Notes: generated from the letters alone by a model not told the origin. A DNA stretch of 64,000 nucleotides from Mucilaginibacter oryzae (GCF_003148845.1 NZ_QGHA01000009.1:62001-126000), one strand, 5' to 3'; shown: positions 16,353 to 26,522, counted from the first letter of the stretch. Numbers and translations: made by a program.

Positions 16353-18476
16353 ATGTATTCACGCCTAACCTACCTTATTACATCAATTGCTTTATTTATT
16401 TCATTTCCAAAATCTTATGCGCAAACCGATAGTACCCGTTATGATCTGGGCAGGATACGGCTTGATAAAAAGTTTACGCAAAACATCACCATAAAAGCCG
16501 CCGACCTTGAGCGCCAGCCTTTTTCTAACCTGTCCGAAGCTATTAATGTTTGGCTTTATGGCACCTACACGCGTAGCAATAACGTGGTTTACGTAATAGA
16601 CGGTAACCTGGTAAATGATGTAAACATTTATAATATTCATGATATTGAAGAGATAACCCTGATTCAAAACTCACTGATACAAGTTAATGGCGCTGCACCA
16701 TTACAACAACTGGTGCTTATTAAAACCAGGCGCAAGCGTCCGGGTAAATCGGGCTTTGAGGTTGCGGGACAAGCAAACCTGGTTACGGTACGTAATAGTG
16801 AGGGCAATGCTAACGTGAAAAGCACAGCCAACCTGTTTCATCAATATTATGTATCGGGCTATAATAATACAGACAACATTAACTCGGGTTTCTCGGCCAC
16901 TTATTTGCACGATGTTTCACCAATTTTAAAAACACCGTCTACTGATGTTGGCGCGCCGCTAAGTTTCGACAGGTTTAAGCTTAATGGTTATACTGATGTT
17001 AAATGGGGTGCAAATAACACCCTCGGGGCTACGGTTAATTTTGTACCGCAGATATCGAGGTTCAAATATGTTAATGCCAATATAAACCCTTACGTTGGCG
17101 ATCCTACCTATAGCTTACAAACCAACGCTGCCGACCATGGCAGGCAAAATCTTTTTAATACCAATATTCAATTTAACTCGCAGCTTGCAAAGGGGTTAAA
17201 AAATACGTTTTCGGCAACGTATAATCACTATTCATACCATCAACATTACGCTTTTAACGTTCAAACCGTAAGCGGCAGCAATGGCTACCGTTCCAATTAT
17301 CTCGACAGCAATTTCCATTCAAGAAAAGTTTACCTGTTGCAGGATAACCTAAGCTACCGTAAAACCACCGGAGCCTTTACCTTTGAGCCGTCAGTAAATT
17401 TCAGCTACCGTTACACCCGCGATTCGCTTAGCAATTCAACTTACAAGGCTAATTACTACGGAAACGACCTAAATAACCCCGGCAGTTATTTCCGCAACAC
17501 CGATCGTAGTTACTATAAGCGTAAAAACTATCTTTTATTGCCCTCGCTAAGCATCCTCTACAAAAACAGTATCAATCTGCAAGGCGGCATTTTAGCCATG
17601 TTAGATACCAGGAAAAGCCTTAACCTGCAGGATACAACTCACCTTAAACGTATTTTCCCTTTTGCCACGGTAAGCGTTAACATATCATCCCTAACAGGCA
17701 TTAAAGCGGTGGGCATTAAATTACACGCATCATACACCAAACAAAACATACTTTCGCAGGCAGGTAATACACAGCTTTCGGGGGTAGATCCCGTTTACGC
17801 CAATCCGCTTGTTACAGAGATTTTCGTGGGCAGCGACTATAATACTCAATCCTACCCAACCCCAGGCTACAACCCATTAAAAGCGTTTAACAATTATGTA
17901 GCTGGAGCCGACATTGAGATTACTAAACTTGTTTCGGTTAATTACACTTTTGAACGGGGTTACCTGCTAATCCCTTTCATTTATGATTACACTTATACGG
18001 GTACTCCCATAAGCTATACCGTATTTGCCGATACGAAATATACCACAAACCGCATCGGTTTAAATTTCAATATCATTAACAAGCCAAACACCCGCTTTAT
18101 CAGCGGTATTAACACCAATAATATCAACCTTAAAACCCTAAAGCTTATTTCGCCTGTTAATATGGGCAATAAAATATGGACAGGCGGTTGGGTTAACCGT
18201 TTAGAACATAATAACATTTTTGCAGGGCTTGATGTATTGTACCAAACCGGCAAAGGCAATTCCGCTTATGCCAATGCAACGCCCTATCCGTCAATAATTG
18301 GGCAGGGAGCAAATTCATTTTCGCTACAAAATGTTTACTTTGGCTGTAAGCTTAAAACACACCAATTTAAAAACATGGAAGTATTTGCAGACGGGCGTAA
18401 CCTATGGCAAAACAAAAAATCTATCATAACCGACAACCGCAGGTTTTATGGTCTTGGATTTAAGTTAGGCTTATAA
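16353..18476 (+). CDS. TonB-dependent receptor-like outer-membrane protein with plug domain
   Basis: 707 aa, signal peptide cut near residue 24 (KSYAQ). A plug-like domain follows at about 40-130 (LSEAINVWLYGTYTRSNNVVYVIDGN, then DIEEITLIQN and LIKTRRKR), then a beta-barrel with alternating aromatic strands, ending RRFYGLGFKLGL. It lacks the N-terminal carboxypeptidase-like domain of SusC proteins and no SusD gene is adjacent, so the cargo is not predictable. Possibly an uptake or adhesion barrel. Confidence 0.8.
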   Translation: MYSRLTYLITSIALFISFPKSYAQTDSTRYDLGRIRLDKKFTQNITIKAADLERQPFSNLSEAINVWLYGTYTRSNNVVYVIDGNLVNDVNIYNIHDIEEITLIQNSLIQVNGAAPLQQLVLIKTRRKRPGKSGFEVAGQANLVTVRNSEGNANVKSTANLFHQYYVSGYNNTDNINSGFSATYLHDVSPILKTPSTDVGAPLSFDRFKLNGYTDVKWGANNTLGATVNFVPQISRFKYVNANINPYVGDPTYSLQTNAADHGRQNLFNTNIQFNSQLAKGLKNTFSATYNHYSYHQHYAFNVQTVSGSNGYRSNYLDSNFHSRKVYLLQDNLSYRKTTGAFTFEPSVNFSYRYTRDSLSNSTYKANYYGNDLNNPGSYFRNTDRSYYKRKNYLLLPSLSILYKNSINLQGGILAMLDTRKSLNLQDTTHLKRIFPFATVSVNISSLTGIKAVGIKLHASYTKQNILSQAGNTQLSGVDPVYANPLVTEIFVGSDYNTQSYPTPGYNPLKAFNNYVAGADIEITKLVSVNYTFERGYLLIPFIYDYTYTGTPISYTVFADTKYTTNRIGLNFNIINKPNTRFISGINTNNINLKTLKLISPVNMGNKIWTGGWVNRLEHNNIFAGLDVLYQTGKGNSAYANATPYPSIIGQGANSFSLQNVYFGCKLKTHQFKNMEVFADGRNLWQNKKSIITDNRRFYGLGFKLGL

Positions 18477-18508
18477 AACACCCCGCCCTGTTTGTTGTTT
18501 GAATATAC

Positions 18509-19945
18509 ATGAAAGTTTTACTTGCAGGCGCTAACGGATATATAGGTACAAGGCTCATTCCGGTTTTACTGGAAGCGGGCCATGACGTGGTTTGCCTGGT
18601 GCGCGATAAACGCCGCTTTCATGAAAAAAGCGATTATAGCGAAAGGGTAACCCTCATTACAGGCGATTTGCTGAAGGAAAAGAATGTAGAAGCTTTTCCT
18701 GCCGACATCGACGCGGCTTATTACCTGGTGCATTCCATGTCGCAATCGCCGGATTTTACCGCGCTCGAAGCGCTTTCGGCCCATAACTTTGTTACCGCGC
18801 TTGATAAAACCAACTGCAGGCAAATCATTTTTTTAAGCGGGATCACTAACGACGAAAAGCTATCCAAACACCTCGAATCAAGGCGGCACGTTGAAGATGT
18901 TTTGCAGGAAGCCAGGGCGGCGCTCACTGTTTTAAGGGCGGCTATCATTATAGGCTCAGGCAGCGCTTCGTTCGAGATCATCCGCGATCTGACAGAGAAG
19001 CTGCCCGTGATGACGGTGCCACGCTGGGTGAATACCCGCTGCCAGCCTATAGGCATCCGGGATGTGTTGGGCTATCTGCAGGGTGTGCTGCTTAACGAAA
19101 AAGCATTTAACCGCACCTTCGATATCGGCGGGCCGGATATCCTTTCTTTTAAACAAATGATGCTTACCTATGCCGAGGTGCGCAAACTGAAAAGGTATAT
19201 CATCATTGTACCGTTCCTGTCGCCCAAAATATCGTCATACTGGTTATATTTTGTCACTTCAACCAGTTATAGCCTTGCCCAGAGCCTGGTTGACAGCATG
19301 AAGAACGAAACCATCATGCACAATCACAATATTGACGAGGTAGTGCCGCGCCAGTGCCTTACCTATAAAGAATGCCTCGAACTCGCTTTTGTTAAGATAG
19401 AGCAAAACTCTATCGTGTCCAGCTGGAAAGACGCGTTTAATCAGGGTTACCTTAACCCCGGTTTTATGGACCAGATTAAGGTACCGCAAAACGGCACCCA
19501 GGAATACAAAGTGAAAATGCCTTTTGAGCGCCCGGCAGATGAAGTGTTTACCAACGTACTATCCATAGGGGGCGACCGCGGCTGGTATTACTGGGACTGG
19601 ATCTGGAACATCCGCGGTTTTTTGGATAAGATTTTTGGCGGGGTGGGATCGCGCAGGGGGCGCACCAGCAATGTTTATATTTCGCCCGGCGATGTGATAG
19701 ACTTTTGGCGGGTACTGCTGGTAGACCGCGAGAACAAACGCCTGTTGTTATATGCCGAAATGAAGCTGCCCGGCGAAGCCTGGCTGGAGTTTAAAATAAT
19801 TGAGCGCAACAATAAAAAAAGCTTAAGCCAGGTAGCCACCTTTAGGCCCAATGGCTTGTGGGGTCGGCTGTATTGGTATGCCATGTGGCCTTTTCACCTG
19901 TTTATATTTAACGGCATGGCGCGGGAGATTGTAAATTACCATTGA
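18509..19945 (+). CDS. SDR-family NAD(P)-binding protein with C-terminal DUF2867 domain
   Basis: 478 aa. Residues 1-300 form an atypical extended SDR fold with the nucleotide motif GANGYIG at residues 7-13 and YYLVHSMS in place of the usual active site. Residues 330-478 are DUF2867 (YKVKMPFERPADEVF, GWYYWDWIWNIRGFLDKIFGG), a START-like fold. Similar proteins occur next to photolyase genes. Here the gene is followed, after a 327-bp repeat-filled gap, by another SDR gene and phrB on the same strand. Confidence 0.85.
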   Translation: MKVLLAGANGYIGTRLIPVLLEAGHDVVCLVRDKRRFHEKSDYSERVTLITGDLLKEKNVEAFPADIDAAYYLVHSMSQSPDFTALEALSAHNFVTALDKTNCRQIIFLSGITNDEKLSKHLESRRHVEDVLQEARAALTVLRAAIIIGSGSASFEIIRDLTEKLPVMTVPRWVNTRCQPIGIRDVLGYLQGVLLNEKAFNRTFDIGGPDILSFKQMMLTYAEVRKLKRYIIIVPFLSPKISSYWLYFVTSTSYSLAQSLVDSMKNETIMHNHNIDEVVPRQCLTYKECLELAFVKIEQNSIVSSWKDAFNQGYLNPGFMDQIKVPQNGTQEYKVKMPFERPADEVFTNVLSIGGDRGWYYWDWIWNIRGFLDKIFGGVGSRRGRTSNVYISPGDVIDFWRVLLVDRENKRLLLYAEMKLPGEAWLEFKIIERNNKKSLSQVATFRPNGLWGRLYWYAMWPFHLFIFNGMAREIVNYH

Positions 19946-20272
19946 TGGTCATTTCGCGTTGCGGTCATTGGGTCATTAAGTCATTTTTGATTTGCGGAAT
20001 ATGGCGTTTACGCACCCTATATTCCATTTCACCGGAATCCCTCTCTGCGGCATGCCGCAAAGAGGAAAAAAATAAAAAAATTAAAACCCCGGCTTTACGC
20101 GCAGCGTAGAGAGGGGTGACAAGCGCAGCGATGCCGGGGTGAGTAAACGAGGCGATGAGCAACGTACACAAGCCTCTTAAAATGAAAATGATCCGAAAAA
20201 TAATGACCCAATGACGCGCAGCAAATGACACAAGGTAAATGACCCAATCACACGCAGCAAAAGAAACGTAAA
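19946..20272. repeat. Intergenic repeat region with TCATTGGGTCATT palindromes
   Basis: Outer arms GGTCATTGGGTCATT (19963-19977) and AATGACCCAATGAC (20202-20215) are inverted copies, with another AATGACCCAATCAC at 20238. Inside lie a palindrome TGCGGCATGCCGCA (20046-20059) and a stem ACCCCGGC / GCCGGGGT (20086-20140). The outer family recurs at 31262-31420. No gene is seen; the open frame across it is repeat-derived. Confidence 0.7.
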
Positions 20273-21178
20273 ATGAAAAACATATTATTAACCGGCGGTT
20301 CCGGATCATTAGGCAGGCACCTTACTAAAGCATTGCTGGCTAAAGGTTATACCGTGAGCCATTTAAGCCGTAAAGCGGGTAATATTCCCGGCGTAAAAAC
20401 TTTTACCTGGGATATTGACAAAGGTACTATCGACCAAAACTGCATCGATGGCGTTGATACCATAGTGCACCTGGCCGGATCGGGTATTGCCGAAAAACGC
20501 TGGACAGATGCACGCAAACAAGACCTTATTGATAGCCGGGTAAAATCCATCGGGTTAATTTATCATCTGCTGGAGCGGAAACAGCACCAGGTTACATCGG
20601 TAGTATCGGCATCGGGCATTGGTTATTACAGCGACCGCGGCGATGAACTGATGTTTGAAAGCAGCACGCCGCTTGCTGATTTTATTTCGCAATGCTGTGT
20701 GCTTTGGGAAACCGCGGTTAGCGAAGGCGAAAAACTTGGCCTGCGTGTATTAAAATTCCGTACAGGTGTAGTGTTAGATAAAAACGGCGGCGCATTGCCA
20801 ACCCTGGCTAAACCTGTTAAACTATACGTAGGTTCGCCCCTGGGCAGCGGCAAACAGTGGGTTTCCTGGATCCACTGGCAGGATGTGTTGGATATGTACC
20901 TGATGGGGATTGAAAACCGTGATCTGCATGGCGTTTACAATATGGTAGCCCCCAATCCGGTAACCAACAAACAACTGACACAAGCTGTAGCCAAACAACT
21001 GCATAAACCATTATGGGCGCCTAACGTGCCCGGCTTTGTGTTGAAACTGATTTTGGGCGAGATGAGCACTATTGTATTGGGCAGCACTAAAGTATCGGCC
21101 AAAAAAATTGAAGATGCCGGTTTTACCTTTAAATATGCCGATGTAGATGCGGCATTAACCGAGATTTATGGATCATAA
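20273..21178 (+). CDS. TIGR01777-family epimerase-like SDR protein
   Basis: 301 aa. The N-terminus NILLTGGSGSLGRHL is an SDR dinucleotide motif. VHLAGSGIAEKRWTDARKQDLIDSRV and VSASGIGYYSDRG are signatures of the TIGR01777 (YfcH/SulA-type) family, and the C-terminal DUF1731 segment is present (APNVPGFVLKLILGEMSTIVLGSTKVSAKKI). Substrate unknown for the family. The stop overlaps the start of the photolyase by 11 bp, implying translational coupling. Confidence 0.92.
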   Translation: MKNILLTGGSGSLGRHLTKALLAKGYTVSHLSRKAGNIPGVKTFTWDIDKGTIDQNCIDGVDTIVHLAGSGIAEKRWTDARKQDLIDSRVKSIGLIYHLLERKQHQVTSVVSASGIGYYSDRGDELMFESSTPLADFISQCCVLWETAVSEGEKLGLRVLKFRTGVVLDKNGGALPTLAKPVKLYVGSPLGSGKQWVSWIHWQDVLDMYLMGIENRDLHGVYNMVAPNPVTNKQLTQAVAKQLHKPLWAPNVPGFVLKLILGEMSTIVLGSTKVSAKKIEDAGFTFKYADVDAALTEIYGS

Positions 21179-22478
21179 AACACCTGTAAATATATTCTGG
21201 TTCCGCCGCGATTTGCGGCTTGATGATAATACCGGGTTATACCATGCGCTTAAAAGCGGCAACCCGGTACTGCCGGTTTTCATTTTTGATAAAGAGATAT
21301 TGGATAAACTGGAAGATAAGGATGACGCCCGTGTTACCTTCATTTACCAGACTATTGAAAAACTGGCTGCCGAACTGCATGAACATGGCGGCAACCTGCT
21401 GGTAATCTATGACGGGGCCATCAATGCCTGGGAGCATCTCATCAAAAAATATAACATCGGCGAAGTTTATACCAACCACGATTATGAGCCCTACGCCACC
21501 CAACGCGATGAAGCCGTGCGAAAAAAACTGGATAAACACGGTGTTATCTTTAAAACGTATAAAGACCAGGTAATATTTGAAAAAAACGAGGTTGTAAAAG
21601 ACGATGGCAAGCCCTATACCGTTTATACCCCCTACCAGCACAAATGGTACAGCAAACTGAAGCCTTTTTACCTGAAAAGCTATCCCACCAAAAAATACCT
21701 GCATAACCTGCATCAAAGCAAACAACTGCCCATACCCACGCTCGGGGATATGGGCTTTGAAAAAAGCGCTTTATCCCTGCCTGACAAAAAGTATGAGGAT
21801 GTGATACAGGATTATAAGCACCGCCGCGATTTCCCGGCCATTAAAGGCACATCGCGCATTGGCATGCACCTGCGCTTTGGCACGGTAAGCATCCGGGAAC
21901 TGGCCCGCACAGCCCACTCCTATAATGATAAAACATGGCTTAATGAATTGATTTGGCGCGAGTTTTATATGATGATCCTGCACCACTTTCCGCATACCAT
22001 GGATCATGCCTTCAGGCCCGAGTATGACCGTATTGAATGGATCAATAACAAAGACCAGTTTGATGCATGGTGCAGGGGTGAAACAGGCTTCCCCATTATT
22101 GATGCCGGTATGCGCGAGCTGAATGCCACCGGGTTTATGCATAACCGGGTACGGATGATAACAGCCAGTTTTTTATCGAAAGACCTGCTGATTGACTGGC
22201 GTTGGGGCGAACGCTATTTTGCCCGTAAACTGTTAGATTACGAAATGGCCAGCAACGTAGGTGGCTGGCAGTGGGCGGCCGGTTCTGGCACCGACGCGGC
22301 GCCTTACTTCCGGATCTTTAACCCTGAGGCGCAAACCAAAAAATTCGACCCGGAACTGAAGTACATCAAAAAATGGGTTCCGGAATATGCCGACTTCGGC
22401 AAATATCCAAAACCCATTGTTGATCACGCCTTCGCGCGCGACAGGTGTTTAGCGGCTTTTAAAAAGGCGTTGAAGTAA
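21168..22478 (+). CDS. phrB: Deoxyribodipyrimidine photolyase (class I CPD-type cryptochrome/photolyase)
   Basis: 436 aa. It begins with the photolyase signature NIFWFRRDLRLDDNTGL and has an N-terminal antenna-binding alpha/beta domain (1-130). The C-terminal FAD domain shows WLNELIWREFY, GFPIIDAGMRELNATGFMHNRVRM, WRWGERYFARKLLDYEMASNVGGWQW and SGTDAAPYFRIFNP. These residues bind FAD and the thymine dimer; the tryptophans fit the electron-transfer chain. It repairs UV-induced cyclobutane dimers using blue light. Co-transcribed with the TIGR01777 gene and convergent, 8 bp apart, with the FKBP gene. Confidence 0.95.
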   Translation: MDHKTPVNIFWFRRDLRLDDNTGLYHALKSGNPVLPVFIFDKEILDKLEDKDDARVTFIYQTIEKLAAELHEHGGNLLVIYDGAINAWEHLIKKYNIGEVYTNHDYEPYATQRDEAVRKKLDKHGVIFKTYKDQVIFEKNEVVKDDGKPYTVYTPYQHKWYSKLKPFYLKSYPTKKYLHNLHQSKQLPIPTLGDMGFEKSALSLPDKKYEDVIQDYKHRRDFPAIKGTSRIGMHLRFGTVSIRELARTAHSYNDKTWLNELIWREFYMMILHHFPHTMDHAFRPEYDRIEWINNKDQFDAWCRGETGFPIIDAGMRELNATGFMHNRVRMITASFLSKDLLIDWRWGERYFARKLLDYEMASNVGGWQWAAGSGTDAAPYFRIFNPEAQTKKFDPELKYIKKWVPEYADFGKYPKPIVDHAFARDRCLAAFKKALK

Positions 22479-22486
22479 GTTAAACT

Positions 22487-23437
22487 TTAGTTAGTTACAG
22501 TAGCTATAGTAAAGTCGAAATACAATATCACATTAGGCCCGATAGAGCCACTACCTGAAGTACCGTAGCCAAACCTTGATGGAATGATCATAGAGATTGC
22601 AGCGCCGGCAGTTTGTCCCTGTAGTGCTTCCTGAACGCCTTTGGCCAGGTCGCTAACGGTAAAAGAGTTTGAGGTTGCGCCCTGGTTGGATGTACTATCA
22701 AATACATTATCATTTAAAAACTTACCCGTGTAGCTACAGGTTATATAGGAATCGCTGTTAATCAAATCAACGCCTGTGCCTGGTGTGGCAACTTTAATAT
22801 AAACACCATCTGCAGTTTTGGTAAAACCGGTAAGCCCTTTGGTCTTGATATAGCTTTTTATAACTGCATCGTCATAAACTTCCTGGTTTGATACTACGTT
22901 CACATAATAATCCAGGCTTTGGTTACCGCCAACGTGGCTGTTGGCGTTGCTCGAACTGCCTAACCCGAAACCGCCTATGCCATAGGCAAGGCGCGATGGG
23001 ACAATTATCCTGGCGGACGTGCCCTTGTATTTGATGAGATCATGAACAGCTTTTTGCAGGCCCGAGGGCAGCGGCGGGTAACTTGTTGTTGGCTGAAAGC
23101 CGGTTACGTGCCCCAGGTAACCGTAAAAGTGGTTCAGATTAAGCGAATCAGTAGAGATATATTTGCCATCAAGCGAGCGCATGGTATACACAAATGATAC
23201 CTGGTCGGAATATTGCATGGGCGTTGTGCTGGTGCCCGGCGATAGTATTTTATAATAAATTCCGGAGGTATCACCGCCTACCGTATCGCGCTGCATGCCG
23301 GTAATACCGTTAGCTGCAATATAGTTTTTGATCTGGGTATCGTCGTATTGCTTAATATCGGGGTCGTTCCGGTCTTTGCGGCACGATATCAGGCCTATAG
23401 AGATGAATAGTAAGAGCGTAAAAGTAATTTGTTTCAT
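22487..23437 (-). CDS. FKBP-type peptidyl-prolyl isomerase lipoprotein with two FKBP domains
   Basis: 316 aa, lipoprotein signal ISIGLISC. Two FKBP repeats: residues about 45-185 (ILSPGTSTTPMQYSDQVSFVYTM ... ARIIVPSRLAYGIGG) and about 190-315 (VATPGTGVDLINSDSYITCSYTGK ... AISMIIPSRFGYGTSGSG). Each keeps the IPSRL/F-x-YG core; the first domain has a longer, more divergent insert. Likely helps fold exported or outer-membrane proteins. It lies in tandem with a single-domain FKBP lipoprotein upstream. Confidence 0.9.
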   Translation of the reverse strand: MKQITFTLLLFISIGLISCRKDRNDPDIKQYDDTQIKNYIAANGITGMQRDTVGGDTSGIYYKILSPGTSTTPMQYSDQVSFVYTMRSLDGKYISTDSLNLNHFYGYLGHVTGFQPTTSYPPLPSGLQKAVHDLIKYKGTSARIIVPSRLAYGIGGFGLGSSSNANSHVGGNQSLDYYVNVVSNQEVYDDAVIKSYIKTKGLTGFTKTADGVYIKVATPGTGVDLINSDSYITCSYTGKFLNDNVFDSTSNQGATSNSFTVSDLAKGVQEALQGQTAGAAISMIIPSRFGYGTSGSGSIGPNVILYFDFTIATVTN

Positions 23438-23513
23438 TTATTGTTTATTTATCCGGCCACAAGTTAATTCACTCCTTTTGGCCCCTTATTTTATTTAACC
23501 GGTTATCCGGCTT

Positions 23514-24014
23514 TTAATTAGTAACGTTATACAGTTGGATTTGAAAATCCATTACCGAATTGGCCGGTAATTTTAACGAATCCTGCGGATATGGCCCATA
23601 CGCGTACCTTGACGGTACCAATAAACGTACATTGCCGCCCGGCTTAATTTGCGGTATACCCAACTGCCAGCCTTTAATCACACCGCCCAATGTATAAGTG
23701 GGGTGAAACTTGTCGGTTTGTGCAACCACCGTTCCGGATGTTAAAATCCTTGCGGTATAACCCACGGTAACCTGAGTCGAACTGGTGTAAAGCACGTTGC
23801 CGGTGCCTTGCTCGCCTGACTTAACGATGTAATATACCCCGGTTGTATCTATCCTTTTGGCATTTAAACCAGGGTTGGCGGCAATATAATCGCTCACTAT
23901 CTTATCATCAATAGCGGCCTGCGCCCGGTATTGTACCAGGGGGTCGACACCTGATTTACCACAGCCATATGTTATGGCGCTTAACAGCAATAAAACTAAC
24001 AGGATCCTGTTCAT
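23514..24014 (-). CDS. FKBP-type peptidyl-prolyl isomerase lipoprotein (single domain)
   Basis: 166 aa from the ATG at 24014, which begins MNRILLVLLLLSAITYGC, a lipoprotein signal; an upstream in-frame start at 24077 would spoil it. One FKBP domain: IVKSGEQGTGNVLYTSSTQVTVGYTAR ... WQLGIPQIKPGGNVRLLVPSRYAYG ... VMDFQIQLYNV. The flanking two-domain FKBP gene begins 76 bp downstream on the same strand, so the two are probably an operon and a duplication product. Confidence 0.9.
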   Translation of the reverse strand: MNRILLVLLLLSAITYGCGKSGVDPLVQYRAQAAIDDKIVSDYIAANPGLNAKRIDTTGVYYIVKSGEQGTGNVLYTSSTQVTVGYTARILTSGTVVAQTDKFHPTYTLGGVIKGWQLGIPQIKPGGNVRLLVPSRYAYGPYPQDSLKLPANSVMDFQIQLYNVTN

Positions 24015-24235
24015 CAATTTAAAAGGCAAATTTATTCTTTTAAAACAGAAAAACGGCAGCTTAACACTTTTTAACAATTAATAAAAGGAAAGCGTGTTTT
24101 TAAACTTAAACACCGGAGTGCTTGGAGGTAGAACGTTTGATTTTATGTAAAAGTGTATTGAAAAGTATTTGTTCATGTGCATGGTTCGCTATTGCTTCAT
24201 ACCTTATCATGACGCTTTAGCATTGACCAGTTTCC

Positions 24236-24679
24236 TTAAGGTTTATAATTCACCGTAAGCTTATTTAACTTCTTCAGCGTTTCAATCAGGTGGTTTTTAT
24301 CCGCTTCGCTGATGTTGGCATCAAGATAGTTATTGAACTGCCTTACAATTACGCGGGCCTGGTGGCGTTTCTCTTTGCCCAGGGGGGTTAAATAAATTTT
24401 CACCGAGCGCTTATCCCCTTCATTGCTTTCGCGGTAAATAAGCCCGGTGGTTTCCAACTGGCTGAGCATGCGCGACAGGCTGGTTGATTTTAAACCCAGC
24501 AGGGCCGCCGCCTGTGATACGGTGGTACCTTCCTTTTCGTCGATATTGATAAGCAGGTAACCTATAGATTGGGTAATGCCAAACTCAGTAACCAGCTGAT
24601 TATACCGGTTAGCCATGGTTTGCCACACTATTTTCAAAAAATAGTCGATGGTTTCCTGGTGTTTTACATTGTTATGCAT
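24236..24679 (-). CDS. MarR-family transcriptional regulator
   Basis: 147 aa from the ATG at 24679 (a TTG lies three codons upstream). Winged-helix MarR fold: TVSQAAALLGLKSTSLSRMLSQLETTGLIYRES is the HTH recognition region and DKRSVKIYLTPLGKEK is the wing. N- and C-terminal helices for dimerisation are present. It likely represses its own or nearby genes in response to a small ligand. The nearest same-strand genes are the FKBP pair downstream and ggt upstream; the regulated target is unclear. Confidence 0.92.
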   Translation of the reverse strand: MHNNVKHQETIDYFLKIVWQTMANRYNQLVTEFGITQSIGYLLINIDEKEGTTVSQAAALLGLKSTSLSRMLSQLETTGLIYRESNEGDKRSVKIYLTPLGKEKRHQARVIVRQFNNYLDANISEADKNHLIETLKKLNKLTVNYKP

Positions 24680-24800
24680 GCATACCAAACGTAGTAAATG
24701 GATGTGGAATAACCAAATTTAAGTCCGGAGTTGAAAGTTCTAAGTCAATAGTTACTTTATTTAAAGCGGGGCTTAAGGCTACCAACTAAAGACTTTTAAC

Positions 24801-26522
24801 TTAAAACCCCAAAGCTGTATCATCCCCCCTCGGGTCGGCGCCGCCTTCGTAATAGCCCCATTGGGTTTTCAGGATGGCATCTACACGGCCCATGGCCCTG
24901 GTAGTAACTATTTTGTACCTTTTACTTTCCAGTTTTTTAACGGTGGCGCTGTCTATGCCATCCCTTTCTATGGTCACCTCATCGGGCAGCCACTGACTGT
25001 GAAATCGTTTTGCAGATACGGCCTGCTGCATGCTTTTGTCAAACTCGATCACGTTTAAAATGGTTTGAAATACCGAAGTTATGATGGTTGAGCCGCCGGG
25101 CGTACCCACCACCATAAACAGTTGCCCGTCCTTTTCCACAATTGTGGGCGTCATTGACGATAGCATGCGTTTTCCTGGCTGGATGCTGTTGGCCTTACCG
25201 CCAATTAACCCGTACATATTGGGCACACCGGGTTTAGAACTGAAATCATCCATCTCGTTATTGAGCAGGAACCCGGCGCCCTGTACAAATATCTTGGAGC
25301 CGAAGGTATCGTTAAGCGTGGTGGTAACGGATACGGCATTACCCTCCCGGTCAACAATAGAATAGTGCGTGGTTTGGTCGCTTTCATACCCCACAAAGCT
25401 GCCGGGCTGTATGCTGGTACTTGGAGTTGCGGCATCCCAGCTAAAACTTTTCATTCGGGCGGCGATATATTCCGGTCGCAGCAGGCTATCAACCGGCACC
25501 TTATAAAAATCAGGGTCGCCAAGGTATTTGGAACGATCGGCATAAACCCTGCGCTCAGCCTCAACCATTAACCTGATGGTGGAGTCTTGGTTATGGCCAT
25601 ATCGTTTTAAAGGAAAAGGCTCTACCGATTTTAACAATTGCAGCAAGGCTATCCCCCCGCTTGACGGCGGCGGCATCGTGATAACTTTATAATTTTTATA
25701 CTTTCCAATGATGGCATTGCGCCATACCGCGCGGTAGGCTTTTAAATCATCTTTGGTAATCAGCCCATCGCCCTGCTTCATTTCGGCTACAATCATATCA
25801 GCCACGGGGCCGTCATAAAAACCATCACAGCCCTTATCACGAATCTGTTCGAGTGTTTTGGCCAGGTCTTGTTGTATTAAGATATCGCCTTCCTTCCATC
25901 CTCCTTCTTTAAGCAGGTAGCTTTTACCCGGGTTGAGCTTTGTAAATTTTCCGGCAGCCCAATTCAGATCAGAAGCGAGGTGTTGGGTTACTTTAAACCC
26001 GTTAAGGGCAATATTAATGGCGGGTTGCACCAGGTCGGCCCATTTCAGTTTGCCGTATTTTTTGTGCGCTTCGGCCATACCGGCTACCGAACCGGGAACA
26101 CCCGAAGCTTTGTGCGTGTAAAGGCTCATATCAGGCACCACGTTTCCTGCCGAATCGAGGTACATATCAGCGTTGGCGGCCCGGGGGCCTTTCTCCCTAA
26201 AATCGAGCGTATTGGTTTTGCCGTTTTTTGACCGGTATACCATAAACCCACCACCGCCAATATTGCCGGCTTCGGGAAGGGTAACGGCCAGCGCAAACTG
26301 TACCGCAACGGCAGCATCTACGGCGTTACCGCCTTTTTTTAAAACATCAAGCCCAACCTGTGCGGCATCGGGATAAGCGCAAACCACCATACCATTGCGG
26401 TATTGTGCGCTGTTGTTTTGCCCCAATTGCCCCCGTACGCAGCCGGCCTGTAAAACAACCGCCATGATCAGGAAGGACAACAGGTATTTTGGTGCGGATA
26501 ACTTATGGGAAAACTGAATCAT
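24801..26522 (-). CDS. ggt: Gamma-glutamyltransferase (periplasmic)
   Basis: 573 aa precursor with an N-terminal signal (FLIMAVVLQAGC; possibly lipidated Cys). It self-cleaves before the nucleophile Thr384 in DQTTHYSIVD, giving large and small subunits. Substrate-binding blocks: GGNAVDAAVAVQFAL, EAGNIGGGGFMV, PPPSSGGIALLQLL and the oxyanion Ser pair in RMLSSMTPTI. It hydrolyses glutathione and transfers gamma-glutamyl groups, giving access to cysteine. Monocistronic, with MarR downstream on the same strand. Confidence 0.95.
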   Translation of the reverse strand: MIQFSHKLSAPKYLLSFLIMAVVLQAGCVRGQLGQNNSAQYRNGMVVCAYPDAAQVGLDVLKKGGNAVDAAVAVQFALAVTLPEAGNIGGGGFMVYRSKNGKTNTLDFREKGPRAANADMYLDSAGNVVPDMSLYTHKASGVPGSVAGMAEAHKKYGKLKWADLVQPAINIALNGFKVTQHLASDLNWAAGKFTKLNPGKSYLLKEGGWKEGDILIQQDLAKTLEQIRDKGCDGFYDGPVADMIVAEMKQGDGLITKDDLKAYRAVWRNAIIGKYKNYKVITMPPPSSGGIALLQLLKSVEPFPLKRYGHNQDSTIRLMVEAERRVYADRSKYLGDPDFYKVPVDSLLRPEYIAARMKSFSWDAATPSTSIQPGSFVGYESDQTTHYSIVDREGNAVSVTTTLNDTFGSKIFVQGAGFLLNNEMDDFSSKPGVPNMYGLIGGKANSIQPGKRMLSSMTPTIVEKDGQLFMVVGTPGGSTIITSVFQTILNVIEFDKSMQQAVSAKRFHSQWLPDEVTIERDGIDSATVKKLESKRYKIVTTRAMGRVDAILKTQWGYYEGGADPRGDDTALGF

